The notes beneath the pieces were generated by a model. It did no database searches, was not told where the DNA came from, and was given only the letters and a program-made list of their open reading frames with translations. A stretch of DNA of 64,000 nucleotides. Source: Girardinichthys multiradiatus (lineage: Eukaryota; Chordata; Actinopteri; Cyprinodontiformes; Goodeidae). The DNA lies in assembly GCF_021462225.1 (NCBI RefSeq), contig NC_061794.1:43028914-43092913 (forward strand). Direction: 5' to 3'. Below are positions 10,648 to 22,199 of this stretch, piece after piece (the first letter of the stretch is position 1; each line of letters begins with the position of its first letter). Position numbers and translations under genes: made by a program.

Positions 10648-11650
10648 CATGCTTCCAATAGGTCAAATTATCAGGCAGGATAGGATAAATGTTCACTGTT
10701 ACGCTGATGATACTCAGCTTTACTTCTCCATAAATCCTGATGAGCCCAACCAGTTAGATAGACTACAAGCATGTCTTGAAAACATAAAAACTTGGATGAC
10801 TTTAAATTTTCTGCTTCTAAATTCAGACAAGACAGAAGTTGTCATCTTTAAAAAAGATATTGCTTAGTCAATCACTTAACCTGGATGGCATTAAATTGAC
10901 TTCTAATAATAAAGTAAAAAACCTTGGTGTTATTTATGACCAGGACATGTCATTTAAATCCCATATTAAATGGGTTTCTAGGGTTTCCTTCTTTCACCTC
11001 CGGAACATTGCCAAAATTAGAAATATCCTGTCCAGGAGTGACGCTGATAAACTAGTCCATGCATTTGTTACTTCAAGGCTGGACTATTGTAATTCTTTAC
11101 TATCAGGATGTCCACAAAATGCAGTTAAAAGCCTTCAGCTGATTCAAAATGCTAGAGCAAGAGTTCTGATGAAAATTAAAAAGAGAGATCATATTTCTCC
11201 TATTTTAGCTTCCCTTCATTGGCTCCCTGTTAAGTCCAGAATAGAATTTAAAATTCTCCTCCTCACATATAAAGCCCTTAATGATCTAGCTCCATCATAC
11301 ATCACTGAGCTGGAGGTTTCTTCTTGTTAAAAAGGAGTTTTTCCTCTCCACTGTCGCTACATCCATGCTCAGTATGAGGGATTGCTGCAAAGTCACGCCA
11401 GTGACTGTCCACTGTCTCTACATGATCATCCAGGAGGAGGGAATGCTGCAAGTCACTGGATGCAATCTGCTGGGTTTCCTTACACACAAACTTTTTATCC
11501 ATTTTGAATAAATAACTGAATCTGACCGCACTGTTCAATGGTTAGGATTAATTGGAATGTATGAACCTGACTGTTGTGAAGTGCCTTGAGACAACATGTG
11601 TTGTGGATTGGTGCTATATAAATAAACAGAATAAACTGAATTGAATTAAA
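10648..11650 (+). mobile_element. L2-like LINE, reverse transcriptase part 2 and 3' tail
   Basis: The frame resumes after the Tc1 with INVHCYADDTQLYFSI, whose YADD catalytic box is at 10700-10711. It continues through FLLLNSDKTEVVIF, KNLGVIYDQDMSFKSHI and LDYCNSLLSG to LLTYKALNDLAPSYI near 11300. One frameshift lies near 10850. The reverse transcriptase end then joins directly to the 3' UTR block GAGGTTTCTTCTTGTTAAAAAGGAG at about 11312, skipping several hundred bases that the copy at 26750-27660 retains, so this copy has an internal deletion. The tail ends in the L2-type GCTATATAAATAAA...TGAATTGAATT. Confidence 0.87.
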
Positions 11651-14005
11651 ATATGTGAATTTCATAAAACATACAAACTAACCCAGACTTTACATGAAAG
11701 AGACCTTTTGTTATTCATCACAAAAATTAGTTTAAACGTTAAATGTTATTCTGACTTTCAAACAGCATACACACTAAATTATTTGCACACCAAATTTTCC
11801 TTATTACCTTATAATGATCCTACTCTGTCTTTTTAAGAAGGAAAAAACAGCAAGGGGAAATCCAATCTGTCATGTGGAGAAGCAACAGCCAAGACGTCTT
11901 GTTACTTATCACACTTAAAGATCAAGTCCAAGACCTAATCTGCATTCAGAAAGGGGTATCTAATGGTATCAATCTAATGAAACCACTAAAATTTGAGATT
12001 TAGAAAAATATATATCAAGCATTTTTATGCTGAGTCATTGTAAATATCCCATGCAGCTGTGTGTTCATGTCATTAATTTAATACTTAAAAAGGGTGGAAA
12101 CACATCTTCAAGTTTCTTCTCTAATCAAATGAATGTTGCCAACAGCGATTGTCAAAGAAACATCACAGAAACACCAGATCCTTAAACAATAGTACAAAGC
12201 AGAGTGGATGGTATATTGTTTTTAGAGGGAAGCTGTTTTTTTCCACAGCTATAATCGAAGTCATAGTAATCAGCAGGGCTGCTGAATTATAAACCAACAG
12301 CTTGGTAACACTGGCAGCAGATGCTGACTTCTCAAGTACGTTTAGAAAGCAGCCAAAAGGGTGCAAAAGAAAAGAAGATTGGTGTTTTACAGTTTTTTAT
12401 TCTGTAATTCATCTTTTTGTCATTATGCACCATCGATTTCTCTGAAGTTTAATCACAAAAACACATGAAAGAATCCTGAAAAAAAAACAGGCCTTATGGA
12501 AGTAATGAGGCTCGACTAATTGGGTATTCAGTTAATCTAAGCCCTTTGACAAACAGGTCATGTTCAGTGTTCAGCCTGAGGGAAATGGTTAATCATCCTA
12601 AATACATTGGGTCTAATTAAAAATATCCACCGTGGGGTAAAATATTTTCAATAAAACACAGCCTGATTGGATTTCAGACCATAACACATAACTAAAAAGT
12701 GAAAACTCTAAAAATGTTTTTAGCATTTTTTTTGTCCAATAGTTAAAACAATTTCTTTCCTTTTTGTTTATTTATTTCCTATTGCAGTAAATGTCTTTAC
12801 ATACTGCAGACAGTCTATGACTCATGTTCCAACTCTCACATAGCAACAATGTGGTATCCATGGAAACTGAATTATACTTCAGACAAAGGATATTTATATC
12901 ATGTAATCAGTAACAGACAAACAAATGATTTACTCAGCTAAGAGCCATTATTTGGATTTGACACCATTTAAAGCTCTGCAACATGTTCTTGGATGTGCCG
13001 CTCAATCATGAAACAACTATAAAAATGTTTTTACATTGAGAAGTCTTCGAATCTGCATTTTAGCTAATAATTGTGACCACAATATGCAACCTTTTGACAG
13101 CATTACAAAATTTTTCTTTCCAGAAGTACAATGCTCCAGTTGTAAACCTTTAAAAAAATTCCCTTCTCAAGATTTTTTTGTGTTTATTGGTTGAAAATTA
13201 TAATTCCTGCATTTACTAGGAGAACATTCAAGAAAAAAATGAAGTAAAATGTTTACTAGATAATAACTAAATAGTCCTGGGCTCAACATTGGCTTCTTCT
13301 TTAGGACCAAGTTGGACTAGATAAAATCCATATGAGCAAAATGAGAACCTACTCAGTTTGAAATGGGCAATGTATCTAGAACACATATAGGTCCCATTTT
13401 TTAACAGAATTGTCCTGCATCAAACCCGAATAATAAAATTAAGTGGAGCCTTCATGTAACCACCAATCAATTACACCTAATGGCAATTTTTCTGCCTCTT
13501 TCTTGATTATTTGGGCCCCATGGATGGATGGATGGATGGCAACATGTGTATGTGGGACCCATATGGATTTTGATCGAGCTGAATGACTACAAACTGGGCC
13601 TAGTTTTACACTGTGCTTCTTGAATGGGGTTCACCCGAATTCACAAAACAACCAGTATAAGCAAACCTGGTCGTTCATCTTCTGTAGGTTTTAACAGGGA
13701 TTTAAAAATTGGGACCACATGGATAACATAAAAATGGGCAACACATCCGGGATCAATATGGGTCCCACTTTTTGACAAGAGTTGTTCTTAAAATGCTGAA
13801 CAAAAACAACCCTGGAACTGAAAAGAAATTTCCAAGGTCGGTTAGGATCACCAGAATTTTGCATATTTTGCTAATGACAGAATAATGAGAAATACATTTG
13901 TTTGCAGAGGTTTTTATGACTTTCTTCAAACTCAGACATTTACAGACACTAATATCACTATCACTGTTAAACAATTTGCAAAAAGCTCAGATGATGCTGT
14001 CATGG
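11651..14005. other. Intergenic, no recognised gene
   Basis: It holds a short ATGG microsatellite (13520-13539) and loosely repeated GGGCAAC...ATGGGTCCCA motifs between 13360 and 13790. No exon or RNA gene is recognised. Frames at 12163-12366 and 13753-14091 are short and lack family resemblance. Confidence 0.45.
13360..13790. repeat. Dispersed TGGGTCCCA-type degenerate repeats with ATGG microsatellite
   Basis: Three related stretches, near 13362-13402, 13538-13570 and 13733-13775, each combine GGGCAA(C/T)...(A/G)TATGGGTCCCA or GGGACCCATATGG in either orientation. An uninterrupted ATGG tract (about five units) lies at 13520-13539. They are too diverged to define a unit length. Confidence 0.35.
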
Positions 14006-14009
14006 CTTT

Positions 14010-14795
14010 GTCAGCCTCTAATAAGTTAATCACAACATACCTGTCAATGTGTTCTAAGGCAACACTTCAAACACACTACTTCCTTGTCTGAAATCCTGGG
14101 GAAATAAAGAGGCAAGCAAGACAACTGGAAGAGAACAGTGGACCTCCACAAGTCTAGTTATCATTAAGTATGATTACCAAGTGCCTGGAGGTGCCAAATA
14201 CACTGAACAATAAACAGCATAGAAATGTCCAACAAACATAACATTCAGAAAGGAGATAAATTCTGTGTCCCAGACATGAACATGCTTTGGTGCGATGCAT
14301 GTACTTTAACCCCCCAAAAAGCAAAAGATCTTGTAAAGATGCTGCTGAGAGTTTCATTATCCACAGTGAAACGAGTCCCGTGCCAACATTGGCTGCTCAG
14401 AGAGAAAAAAAACATTACTCCAAAAGCAACAATAAAAGTAATATAACTAACGAGATACCAAAAGCTTCATTTTTGAATTTTTGTCCAGTTGTCCAATGAA
14501 ACATAAAGACCATAATTACATTTGAAGGGAAAAGGGAGGCTTGCAAACTTGAGAACACCATCCAAACTGTTAAGTACACATCCCAATATGATGGTTGCAC
14601 CATCATAGTATTTGGGTATTTCGCTGCAGGAGGGACTGGTGTTCTTCACAAAAGTAGATGGCATCATGATGACACAACATTATGTGGAAATACTGAAGCA
14701 AGACATCAACCAGAAAGCTTAGGTCAAAATGTTTTTTCTAAATGGAAAATTAACCTAAGCACACTGTAAAATTTCTGATAAGGTGGTTTAAGGGC
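14010..14795 (+). mobile_element. Decayed Sleeping-Beauty-like Tc1 transposon
   Basis: The blocks follow the order of the salmonid-type Tc1 transposase gene: AAGGCAACACTTCAAACACACT (leader), GTGGACCTCCACAAGTCTAG near 14140, GTCCCAGACATGAACATGCTTTGGTGCGA near 14265, CCACAGTGAAACGAGTCC near 14360, TGCTGCAGGAGGGACTGGTG near 14625 and AAAGTAGATGGCATCATGA near 14650. All frames are broken. The copy ends at about 14795, where antisense L2 sequence begins. Confidence 0.75.
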
Positions 14796-14799
14796 ACAT

Positions 14800-15033
14800 A
14801 CAATTAGCCATAGTAGTGGGTCAGCCAATGGCTATGTCTATGAGAGAGACAGGGTTAAACACTGCGAGACAGGGTCAAGTGTATTATCTGTTGAGGGCGA
14901 ACATTAAGTTGTTGACAGCAGCAGCTTGGCCGATATGCCCCTCCAGGAAGGTGTCACAGCTAAACAAAGACCTGGCCAGGCCAGGTGTAACTTCTACCAA
15001 GAGAAAAAACAGTGAGAGAACATAAAGTTAAAA
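14800..15033 (-). mobile_element. Antisense L2-like LINE 3' UTR fragment
   Basis: This is the reverse complement of 26860-27045. Matching blocks are GAGAGACAGGGTTAAACACTG, GAACATTAAGTTGTTGACAGCAG, GAAGGTGTCACAG and GGCCAGGTGTAACTTCT. Similarity stops at about 15033, exactly where the CR1/Rex1-like reading frame becomes recognisable. Confidence 0.75.
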
Positions 15034-15034
15034 G

Positions 15035-17136
15035 CTGTTTTTGAAACTTCAGCCACTGACTTAAACCAACTAACTGATGTGGTGACATCATACATCAGTT
15101 TTTGTGAGGACATGTGTGTGCAGACCAAGACCTTCTGCACCTTTGGGAACAATAAGCCATGGTTTACTCCACACCTCAGGAATCTGCGCAGGGAAAAGGA
15201 AGAAGCTCACAGCAGTGGAGATTGGGCGCGGTACAGGCAGGCCAGGAACAAACTAACAAAGGAGATCAAAGCAGCTAAGAGAAGCTACAGTGAAAAGCTG
15301 AAGAACAGCCTTTCTACTGGTGACACTTCGGCTGTATGGACTGGTCTGAGAAACCTGACTGCCTACAAGAGCCCCTCCACCCGTCCCGAACAGAGTCGTC
15401 TCCTGGCCAACCGTCTGAATGGCTTCTACTGCAGACATGACAAGAAGCCATTCACACCTCAAATCATCCCCTCTACATCCCATTCAGGAACAAATTCCTT
15501 CCATAAAGCAACCAACCCCCCACCATCAGATCCTCTGCCTGCACTAAAGATCTCAGAGGAAGATGTAAACAGGCTCTTTCAGCGCATGAAAACAAAGAAA
15601 GCTGGAGGACCTGATAACGTCTCCCCATCATGCCTGAAAGCCTGTGCAAATCAACTTGCTCCGATCTTCACAAAGATCTTCAACAAGTCACTGGAGAAAT
15701 GTGAGGTCCCCTCCTGCCTCAAACGATCCACCATCATCCCGGTTCCCAAGAAACCCACCATCGTAGGATTAAATGACTACAGGCCTGTAGTCCTGACGTC
15801 TGTGGTCATGAAATCCTTTGAGCGGCTGGTGTTGAAGCACCTGAAAGACATCACAGGCCCCCTGCTGGACCCCCTGCTGGACCCCCTGCAATTTGCTTAC
15901 CGAGCAAACAGGTCGGCAGATGATGCTGTTAACTTAGGTCTACACTTCATTCTGCAACACCTCGACCACCCAGGGACGTACGCCAGGATCCTGTTTGTAG
16001 ACTTCAGCTCGGCCTTCAACACCATCATACCAGACATCCTCCACCAGAAGCTCACACAGCTCAACGTCCCAGCCTCCACCTGTCAGTGGATCAACAGCTT
16101 CCTGACGGACCGACAGCAGCAGGTGAGACTGGGTAGCATCTTCTTCCGATCCAGATCAATAAGTACTGGTGCCCCCCAGGGGTGTGTTCTATCCCCACTC
16201 CTCTTCTCTCTGTACACAAATGACTGCACCTCATCGGACTCTGGTCCGTGAAACTCCTTAAGTTTGCAGACGACACCACTGTCATTGGACTGATCCAGGA
16301 CGTTGATGAGTCTGCATACAGACAGCAGGTGGATCAGCTGGTACACTGGTGCGGTCAGAACTACCTTGAACTGAACCCACTCAAGACTGTGGAAATGGTG
16401 GTGGACTTTCAGAGAACACCACCCCCATACATCCCCCTCACCATCCTCAACAACACTGTATCGGCCGTGGACCACTTCAGGTTCTTAGGAACCACCATCT
16501 CTGAGGACCTGAGATGGTCCTCACACATAGACACTGTTCGAAGGAAGGCCCAGCAGAGACTGTACTTCCTGAGGCAACTCAAGAAGTTCAACCTTCCATA
16601 GGAGCTGCTGGTCATCTTCTACACTGCCATCATTCAATCTGTCCTGTCTTCATCCATCTCAGTGTGGTTTGGCTCATCCACAAAACAGGACAGGTCCAGA
16701 CTGCAACGAATAATCAGGACTGCAGAGAGAATAATCAGAGCTGACCTTCCCTCCATCCAGGACTTATACAGGTCTAGGGTCAAGAAAAGAGCTGCCAAAA
16801 TCTCTGCCGACCCCACACACCCTGCACATAAACTGTTTAGAGTTTTACCTTCAGGCCGCTGCTACAGAGCACTGTTCACTAAAACCAGCCGCCACAAAGA
16901 CAGTTTCTTCCCCCAGGCTGTTTCTCTAATGAACATTCAATAGAGTACAGAACAACAGCATACAGATGTTGCAAATGCACCTTTTCTATTAGATATGTGT
17001 ATATTGTACATTGTAAATTGTAAATTGTAAATTTGTATATTCTGTAATGCAAAAACAGAACAAAAGAGCAAAGTGTACCAGAGGCAAACTCCTTGTTTGT
17101 ATGTACGAACCTGGTAATAAAGCTGATTCTGATTCT
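15035..17136 (+). mobile_element. CR1/Rex1-like LINE, 5'-truncated, with reverse transcriptase
   Basis: A non-LTR reverse transcriptase runs from about 15037 to 16943. The open frame at 15079-16251 covers the linker upstream of the RT (NNKPWFTPHLRNLRREKEEA) and RT blocks KAGGPDNVSPSCLKACA, NDYRPVVLTSVVMKSFERLV, ILFVDFSSAFNTIIPD and STGAPQGCVLSPLLFSLYTND. A frameshift near 16245 leads to LLKFADDTTVIG (FADD box 16263-16274). An in-frame TAG lies at 16599-16601, after which QSVLSSSISVWFGSSTKQDR...FFPQAVSLMN completes the C-terminus. The 3' end AATAAAGCTGATTCTGATTCTGATG carries the short tandem tail of this group. The 5' endonuclease half is absent. Two lesions make it inactive. Clade naming is from remembered families. 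Confidence 0.87.
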
Positions 17137-17590
17137 GATGTCTGATGGAGCTAGATCATTAAGGGCTTTATATGTGAGGAGGATAATTTTAAATTCTATT
17201 CTGGATTTACCAGGGGCCCAATTAAAGGAAGCCAAAGTAAGAGAAATATGGTCCAGCCTTGAAGTAACAAATGCATAGACTAGTTTTTCAGCATCACTCC
17301 TGGACAGGATATTTCTAACATTGGGAATATTTCAGAGGTGAAAGAAGGAAATCATAGAAACCTGTTTAATATGGGACATGTCCTGGTCAAAAATAACACC
17401 AAGGTTTTTTATGTTATTACTGAAGACCAGTTTAATGCCATACAAATTAACTGACTGACTAAAACGTTTCTTTTTCATTGACTCTGGTCCAACTTCTGTC
17501 TAATTTAGAAGCAGAAAATTGAAAGTCATCCACGTTTTATTGTCTTTACATCTATCTAACTGGTTGTCTTGATCAGGATTTATAAATAAA
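17137..17590 (-). mobile_element. Antisense L2-like LINE reverse transcriptase fragment
   Basis: The minus strand reads FNFLLLN, NIKNLGVIFDQDMS, RNILSRSDAEKLVYAFVTSRLD and KSRIEFKIILLTYKALNDLAPS. This is the same region as the L2 RT at 10800-11300 but with frameshifts. It begins directly after the CR1/Rex1-like tail. Confidence 0.82.
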
Positions 17591-18265
17591 TAAACTCAAA
17601 CATAAAATAAATGTTTGAATCCCTGCTGTTATTGTTACTTTGTTTGCAATTTTTTAATTTCTTGTAAATAGCCTGTTGTTTTTTATTTATTTAAAATTTT
17701 TATGCACAAATTAGCATTTTGTACATTTGTTAAATTAAATTACCCTACTCAGATGCACACCTCTTTCAATCTGAGTATGCTTTTTTAATAACCATACACA
17801 ATTTCTTGCGTATGCTGTAAATTTGTCCTCACAGTACTCTCTCTTATTCTTTGTTTGTTTTTGTGTGAACCTGCAGGCTTCCATTTTCCCTGTCAGTTTG
17901 CTGCTGGTAAACCTGAATTTTCCCAGTGACGCACAATGAAAGACTTTTCTTTTTTCTAGTCTTTTCTTTCTATACATCAGACTTTATGCTTAGATTGTTT
18001 TTGAACTAGTTAATTTTAATCTGATTAGATAAACATCATCGTAAAGTATTATGTAAACTTTTTACATATAAAGTCATAACTCACTTATACTACAGGTGCC
18101 ATAACTTTTGCTCCCCCCGGAAAATTTATTTTGTGGAAAATTATTGTTTTTATAGTAAAAGAAACACTGGAAGAAAGAATTTGATGCTCAAGTTTGAGTT
18201 AATTAGGGATTTTATACGTACACCCACATTAATATAATGATTATGTTTAATGTACCTTAGCAAGT
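17591..18265. other. Intergenic, nothing recognised
   Basis: AT-rich. The minus-strand frame at 17735-17977 is lysine-rich and unrecognised. Confidence 0.45.
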
Positions 18266-18267
18266 TG

Positions 18268-18512
18268 CTCCTCAGCCACATACTTTTTGTTGCCTGGGTT
18301 TGGATCCCAACCTGGGCTTTTTCTGCATGCAGCTGGCATGTTGGGTTCCTCCTACAGTCCAAAAACATGACTGTCAGCCTAACAGCTTGACAGTGGGAGT
18401 TTATATTTACATGGCTGCATATCCTGTGTGTCTCTGTGTTGCCTCGTGATGGACCGGCGACCTGGCTGTCACCCAATGACCGCTGGAGATAGGCACCTGA
18501 ACCCCCCCAACA
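18268..18512 (-). repeat. Teleost short retroposon, copy C (minus)
   Basis: The reverse complement contains GGTGCCTATCTCCAGCGGTC, GGTCGCCGGTCCATCACGAG, CTGTAGGAGGAACCCAACATGC and TGCATGCAGAAA. These are the same ordered blocks as copies at 25110-25470 and 52609-52876. It is more diverged and truncated than the copy at 25110. Confidence 0.7.
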
Positions 18513-18554
18513 ATTGGTTGTTCCAAGAGAACAGACACACATCAAAATTGGTTG

Positions 18555-18785
18555 TGGCATGAAACTCTGACCTTAGTCCTGTTGAGAATTTGTGAAATAT
18601 ACTTAAGAGCCTGGTCTGTGCCAAGAAATTAACTAATTTAAATGAACTCTATCACTTCCAAGAAGAGTGGTAAAACATCAGGACTGATGCCAAATGCTTG
18701 TTGATGGCTGTAAAAATGCCGTGTTCAAATTGGGTACATCTATCTAAATACTGGTGCTGGTGTATATAGAGTAATATTCAATAAA
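18555..18785 (+). mobile_element. Tc1/mariner 3' transposase remnant
   Basis: GACCTTAGTCCTGTTGAGAA (D-L-S-P-V-E, the third catalytic motif), TTAAGAGCCTGGTCTGTGCCAAGAAATTAAC, CCAAGAAGAGTGGTAAAACATC and GCTTGTTGATGGCTGTAAAAATGCC follow the C-terminal part of a Tc1 transposase in order. The frame is broken throughout. Confidence 0.6.
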
Positions 18786-18839
18786 TTAGTTTGCGTTCTG
18801 TTGAGGCTCATTTGTTAGATTAAAAGTAATAAGAAAGTG

Positions 18840-19110
18840 AATTTTAAGCAGGTATTAATACTTTTTATTAAGCCCACATTTCTGTATTAAAATGCTTTTT
18901 TTTATTGGTTTGATGTAATATTGCAATTTTAACCGTCGTGTTTTTTTTTGTTGTAAGCTGAAAATCATCATCATTAACAAAAAAAAAAAAATCCCTGAAG
19001 ACATCAGTCTGTATGTAATTAATCTATATAATGTGTTTCACTTGGTGAACTGAGTTTCTAAAATAAATGAACTTTTAAAAAATATTCATATTTATTTAAT
19101 ATGGGCTTGT
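18840..19110 (+). repeat. Copy 2 of the recurrent DNA-transposon terminus family
   Basis: It contains TTAAGCCCACATTTCTGTATT, TTGGTTTGATGTAATATTGCAA, TTGTAAGCTGAAAATCATCATC and AATAAATGAACTTTTA. It is related to 1085-1310, 20755-20935 and 31475-31615. Lying just after the Tc1 remnant at 18555-18785, it may be the right end of the same element. Confidence 0.55.
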
Positions 19111-20754
19111 ATGTACAATTTTGCCCATGTGTGATTTAGAGAAAATCAAAACTAGATTTAAGCTTGTGCTGCCAGTTTTTGTTGCATAGTCATTCCACTG
19201 CAAAAGAAGATCCTATCAAATATGGTATTAAAACATCTGGAGAAAAAGATGGAAGGCGGAGAAATAGTTTTTCATGGTTAAACAAAATAACGCAACTAAT
19301 TACACAGTCATGAAAGCAGAAATCATCATTCTGCAGCAGCTCGAGCATCACAGAAACGTTATGCATGGGGCTGGGACCTATAGTTATTTTTAGAAACCCT
19401 TCCATGTGAACTCCTGACATATGAACGTGTGAACCTGCACAAAGATGCAATGTTATTACTGTGCTGCTGCAGTTCTTTGCTTTGTTTTAATTGAAGAGGT
19501 GATTTGAATTTGCTCTGTCACCAACAGCTGCAGCTCTCTAATTGTGCATTCATTTCTCCACAGTGTAATATCAGCTAGATGTACAAGATCATTTAATATT
19601 TTTAAATTGCCGATCATTCTTCCAGTTGTGGAGAGCACAAAGCAGCATAATACTGTTTTATTATAATTAGCCTCATTTCATAAAATGATTCTAATCGTCA
19701 TCTTTTTTTGTCATATTTTTATGCTCTTGTGGTTTTTTATTTTAGCTTACTTTTTCTTGACTGTCAGCTTGTAGCGTTTTGCCAGTGATGAGTTGTATCC
19801 TATCTGAAAAATATAGCTGTAGAAAGTAAGAACTTAAACGAATTCTTCAGTTAATTGTGTTTTTTTTTTTTTTTCCAGTTAGTTTTTAAACAAGCGATTG
19901 GTTTAGAAACTATCTGAAGGTATGTAGAATTAACCTTATCTGTAAGTATCGGATGGTTTTTGAAGTAGACACACATAAATAAAACACATATTGCACAGAT
20001 TTGCTTTGGGCAGAAATCCTTCCATTTGTAAAGTGATAAATGGAATAAAGGTAATTCAGTGTTAGAGATGTATAACCTCTCTCGAAATACCAGGCTAATC
20101 AGAAAACAAATGTTTCTCATTGTGTGCCTATGCAATAAGCTTTCTATCAGCTTGCCTGGATAAAATACAGACAACTAATTTACTGTTATAAAGTGAGACG
20201 GATTGCTGTAAAACCTTTTTCTCACTATCATGCAGCTTTTTGCGTGACCTGCATAAAGTGCTTCATAAAAGCAGCAGAAAGTGTTGTGACTTCGCTCCAC
20301 CTTATGTTTATGTTGTATTTCTGAGCTTACATCTATTTCCCCTTAGACTTCTATATCTGATATGACCTAACAGCTTTTTTGTGGGCAAAATCAAAGAGCG
20401 TCGGAAAAAGAAAGCAATAATGCAGAAATCTTCATGCCTTCAGAGGTGTGTTTACTGAGCTTGCAGCCTGGGTGTTAAGAGACAGGGATGCTCGGTCATA
20501 GTGGAAAGCTAAGCAGCATCTGCTTCAAAACTGTGTGACTAATCTTCTGTATTTCTTCTCAAGACAAGTTATTTAAAGCTCGCTTGATATAAAATATCTG
20601 TTTAGTTTTGAAACTAAACAGTCACATATAGCCAGTCACATTTAGTGAATTATTGAGTTCAACATCATTTACTTGGGATTTAATGAAGATACGGTTATAA
20701 TTAACGATTTAGAATATACATTCCGATGCGGCTTCTTTCCCAGAGTTAAAATAC
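19111..20754. other. Intergenic, nothing recognised
   Basis: No exon, RNA gene or known repeat is recognised. Minus-strand frames at 19190-19450 and 19851-20174 have no family resemblance. Confidence 0.45.
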
Positions 20755-20935
20755 CTTTTAAAAATTACAACCTTTAAGCATGTATTTTCCTTTAAGCCAA
20801 CATTTCTGTATTAAAATGATTTTTATTTGTCTGATGTAATATTCTAGTCTTACACGTCATGTTCTCATGAACTGTAAGCAGAAATTTATCATAATTAACA
20901 GAAATAAAAGCTTGAAAACACAAAACAGAAATGGA
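20755..20935 (+). repeat. Copy 3 of the recurrent DNA-transposon terminus family
   Basis: It carries TTTAAGCCAACATTTCTGTATT, GTCTGATGTAATATTCTAG, GAACTGTAAGCAGAAA and CATAATTAACAGAAATAAAAGC, in the same order as the other copies. Confidence 0.55.
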
Positions 20936-21720
20936 AAGCTTTGTTTTCCATACCTTTGTAAAAGTGGAGCGCCCAATCCGAAACGATTTCCCTTTCCCCT
21001 CTTGAAGATCAAGTTAAATTTATTTTCTTAGATCTAGATCACTGCAGAAGTAATTTTAAGTTAGCTTTATCATAAAACAAGCAAACTAAATAACCTTTTT
21101 TACCTTAATTAACAAACTTTCTGTGTCTACATGAGCACCTGTTGACAACTCTCCTCTGCTATCTGTTGCACGCACATTTAGGAGTTTTGCCCCAATTTAC
21201 ACTCACAGGTGTCACCCACTAGGTATGGGCTAGTAACAGTAAACTTTCAAAAATGTAGTTTCAAAACTGCTGAAACATTCCTTTGGTTTAAATTCCCTTA
21301 AATAAGATGACAAATAAAGTTTGTCATCTTATTTAAAGTTCCTTTACCTGCTTCAGTGGATTAACAGTCACTCTTGTTTATCTTGTTTACATGACAGCAA
21401 GTCAGCTGTTTAGAAAATCATGGTGTGGAAACAACAGGAGTGCTGCACATTATTTGTATTAGGATAAAGCTTTTTTAAAAGTAAGGTCAACAGGCTTCAA
21501 GGCTGCAGTATCAGGTGTGGTAAGCAACAGAGTGCCGGCTAGCTACCAGCGTATTTGTTTTTGAACACATTAGTTGAAATGATTTAAAATGTTGTAACCC
21601 AAGCACCGTTTCCTAGAATCAAGATAGCAATTTTATGAAAACAAAGCTTAGATTAGATAATAAACAAGGATTTGAAAATTATTTACTCCCTTTAAGTGTC
21701 TGTATATTCTATACACAATA
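20936..21720. other. Intergenic with one perfect inverted repeat
   Basis: Nothing gene-like is recognised. The only structure is the hairpin at 21298-21336. Confidence 0.45.
21298..21336. repeat. Perfect 17-bp inverted repeat (hairpin)
   Basis: TTAAATAAGATGACAAA at 21298-21314 and its exact reverse complement at 21320-21336 are separated by the five bases TAAAG. It may be a small structured RNA or a recent inverted duplication. No flanking T-run or promoter is seen. Confidence 0.6.
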
Positions 21721-21723
21721 ATT

Positions 21724-22078
21724 ACAGTGCCTTACAAAAGTATTACAAAAAAATGTATAATTGTAAAGCTACAAAAATTTGTGATGTTATTTGAGAAACC
21801 AACAAAAAGTTGGTTAATCAAAAAAATACTTGTGAAATGAAAATATGTATATTTTTACAAATAAAAACATGAAAAGTGTGCCTTGTAATTGTATTAAGCC
21901 TCCTTGAGTTTATAATAACCCTTTTGCAGTATGTCTATATCAGCTTTGCACAAGCGATTAAAATTGTGGCCCATTGTGCTGCGCAAAATAGCTCAAGCTC
22001 TGTCAAGTTGGATCAGGAACATCTATGAACAGTAATTTTCAAGACTTGCCACGGATTCTGACTGGGACATTCTAACCC
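21724..22078 (-). mobile_element. Tc1-like transposon end fragment (minus)
   Basis: CAGTGCCTTACAAAAGTATTAC is the terminal repeat of the common teleost Tc1 (family of 5885-6415 and 59705-61530). It is followed by AATAAAAACATGAAAAGTGTG, CAGCTTTGCACA, AAATAGCTCAAGCTCTGTCAAGTTGGAT, AACAGTAATTTTCAAGACTTGCCACGGATTCTG and ACTGGGACATTCTAAC. These are the antisense transposase 3' end. The copy stops at 22078, where another repeat tail begins. Confidence 0.75.
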
Positions 22079-22140
22079 AATCAAGTTTATTTATATAGCG
22101 CTTTTCAGCAACAAGGCACTCAAAGCGCTGTACATGAGGA
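22079..22140. repeat. TTTATTTATATAGCGC...AAAGCGCTGTACA repeat end
   Basis: This block is an abundant teleost LINE/SINE terminal motif. It abuts the Tc1 fragment without spacing, so one may have inserted at the end of the other. Confidence 0.5.
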
Positions 22141-22199
22141 AAAACATTACAATGATACAGGAAATCAAACACAGAAAAGCAAATCAAATGACACTAATA

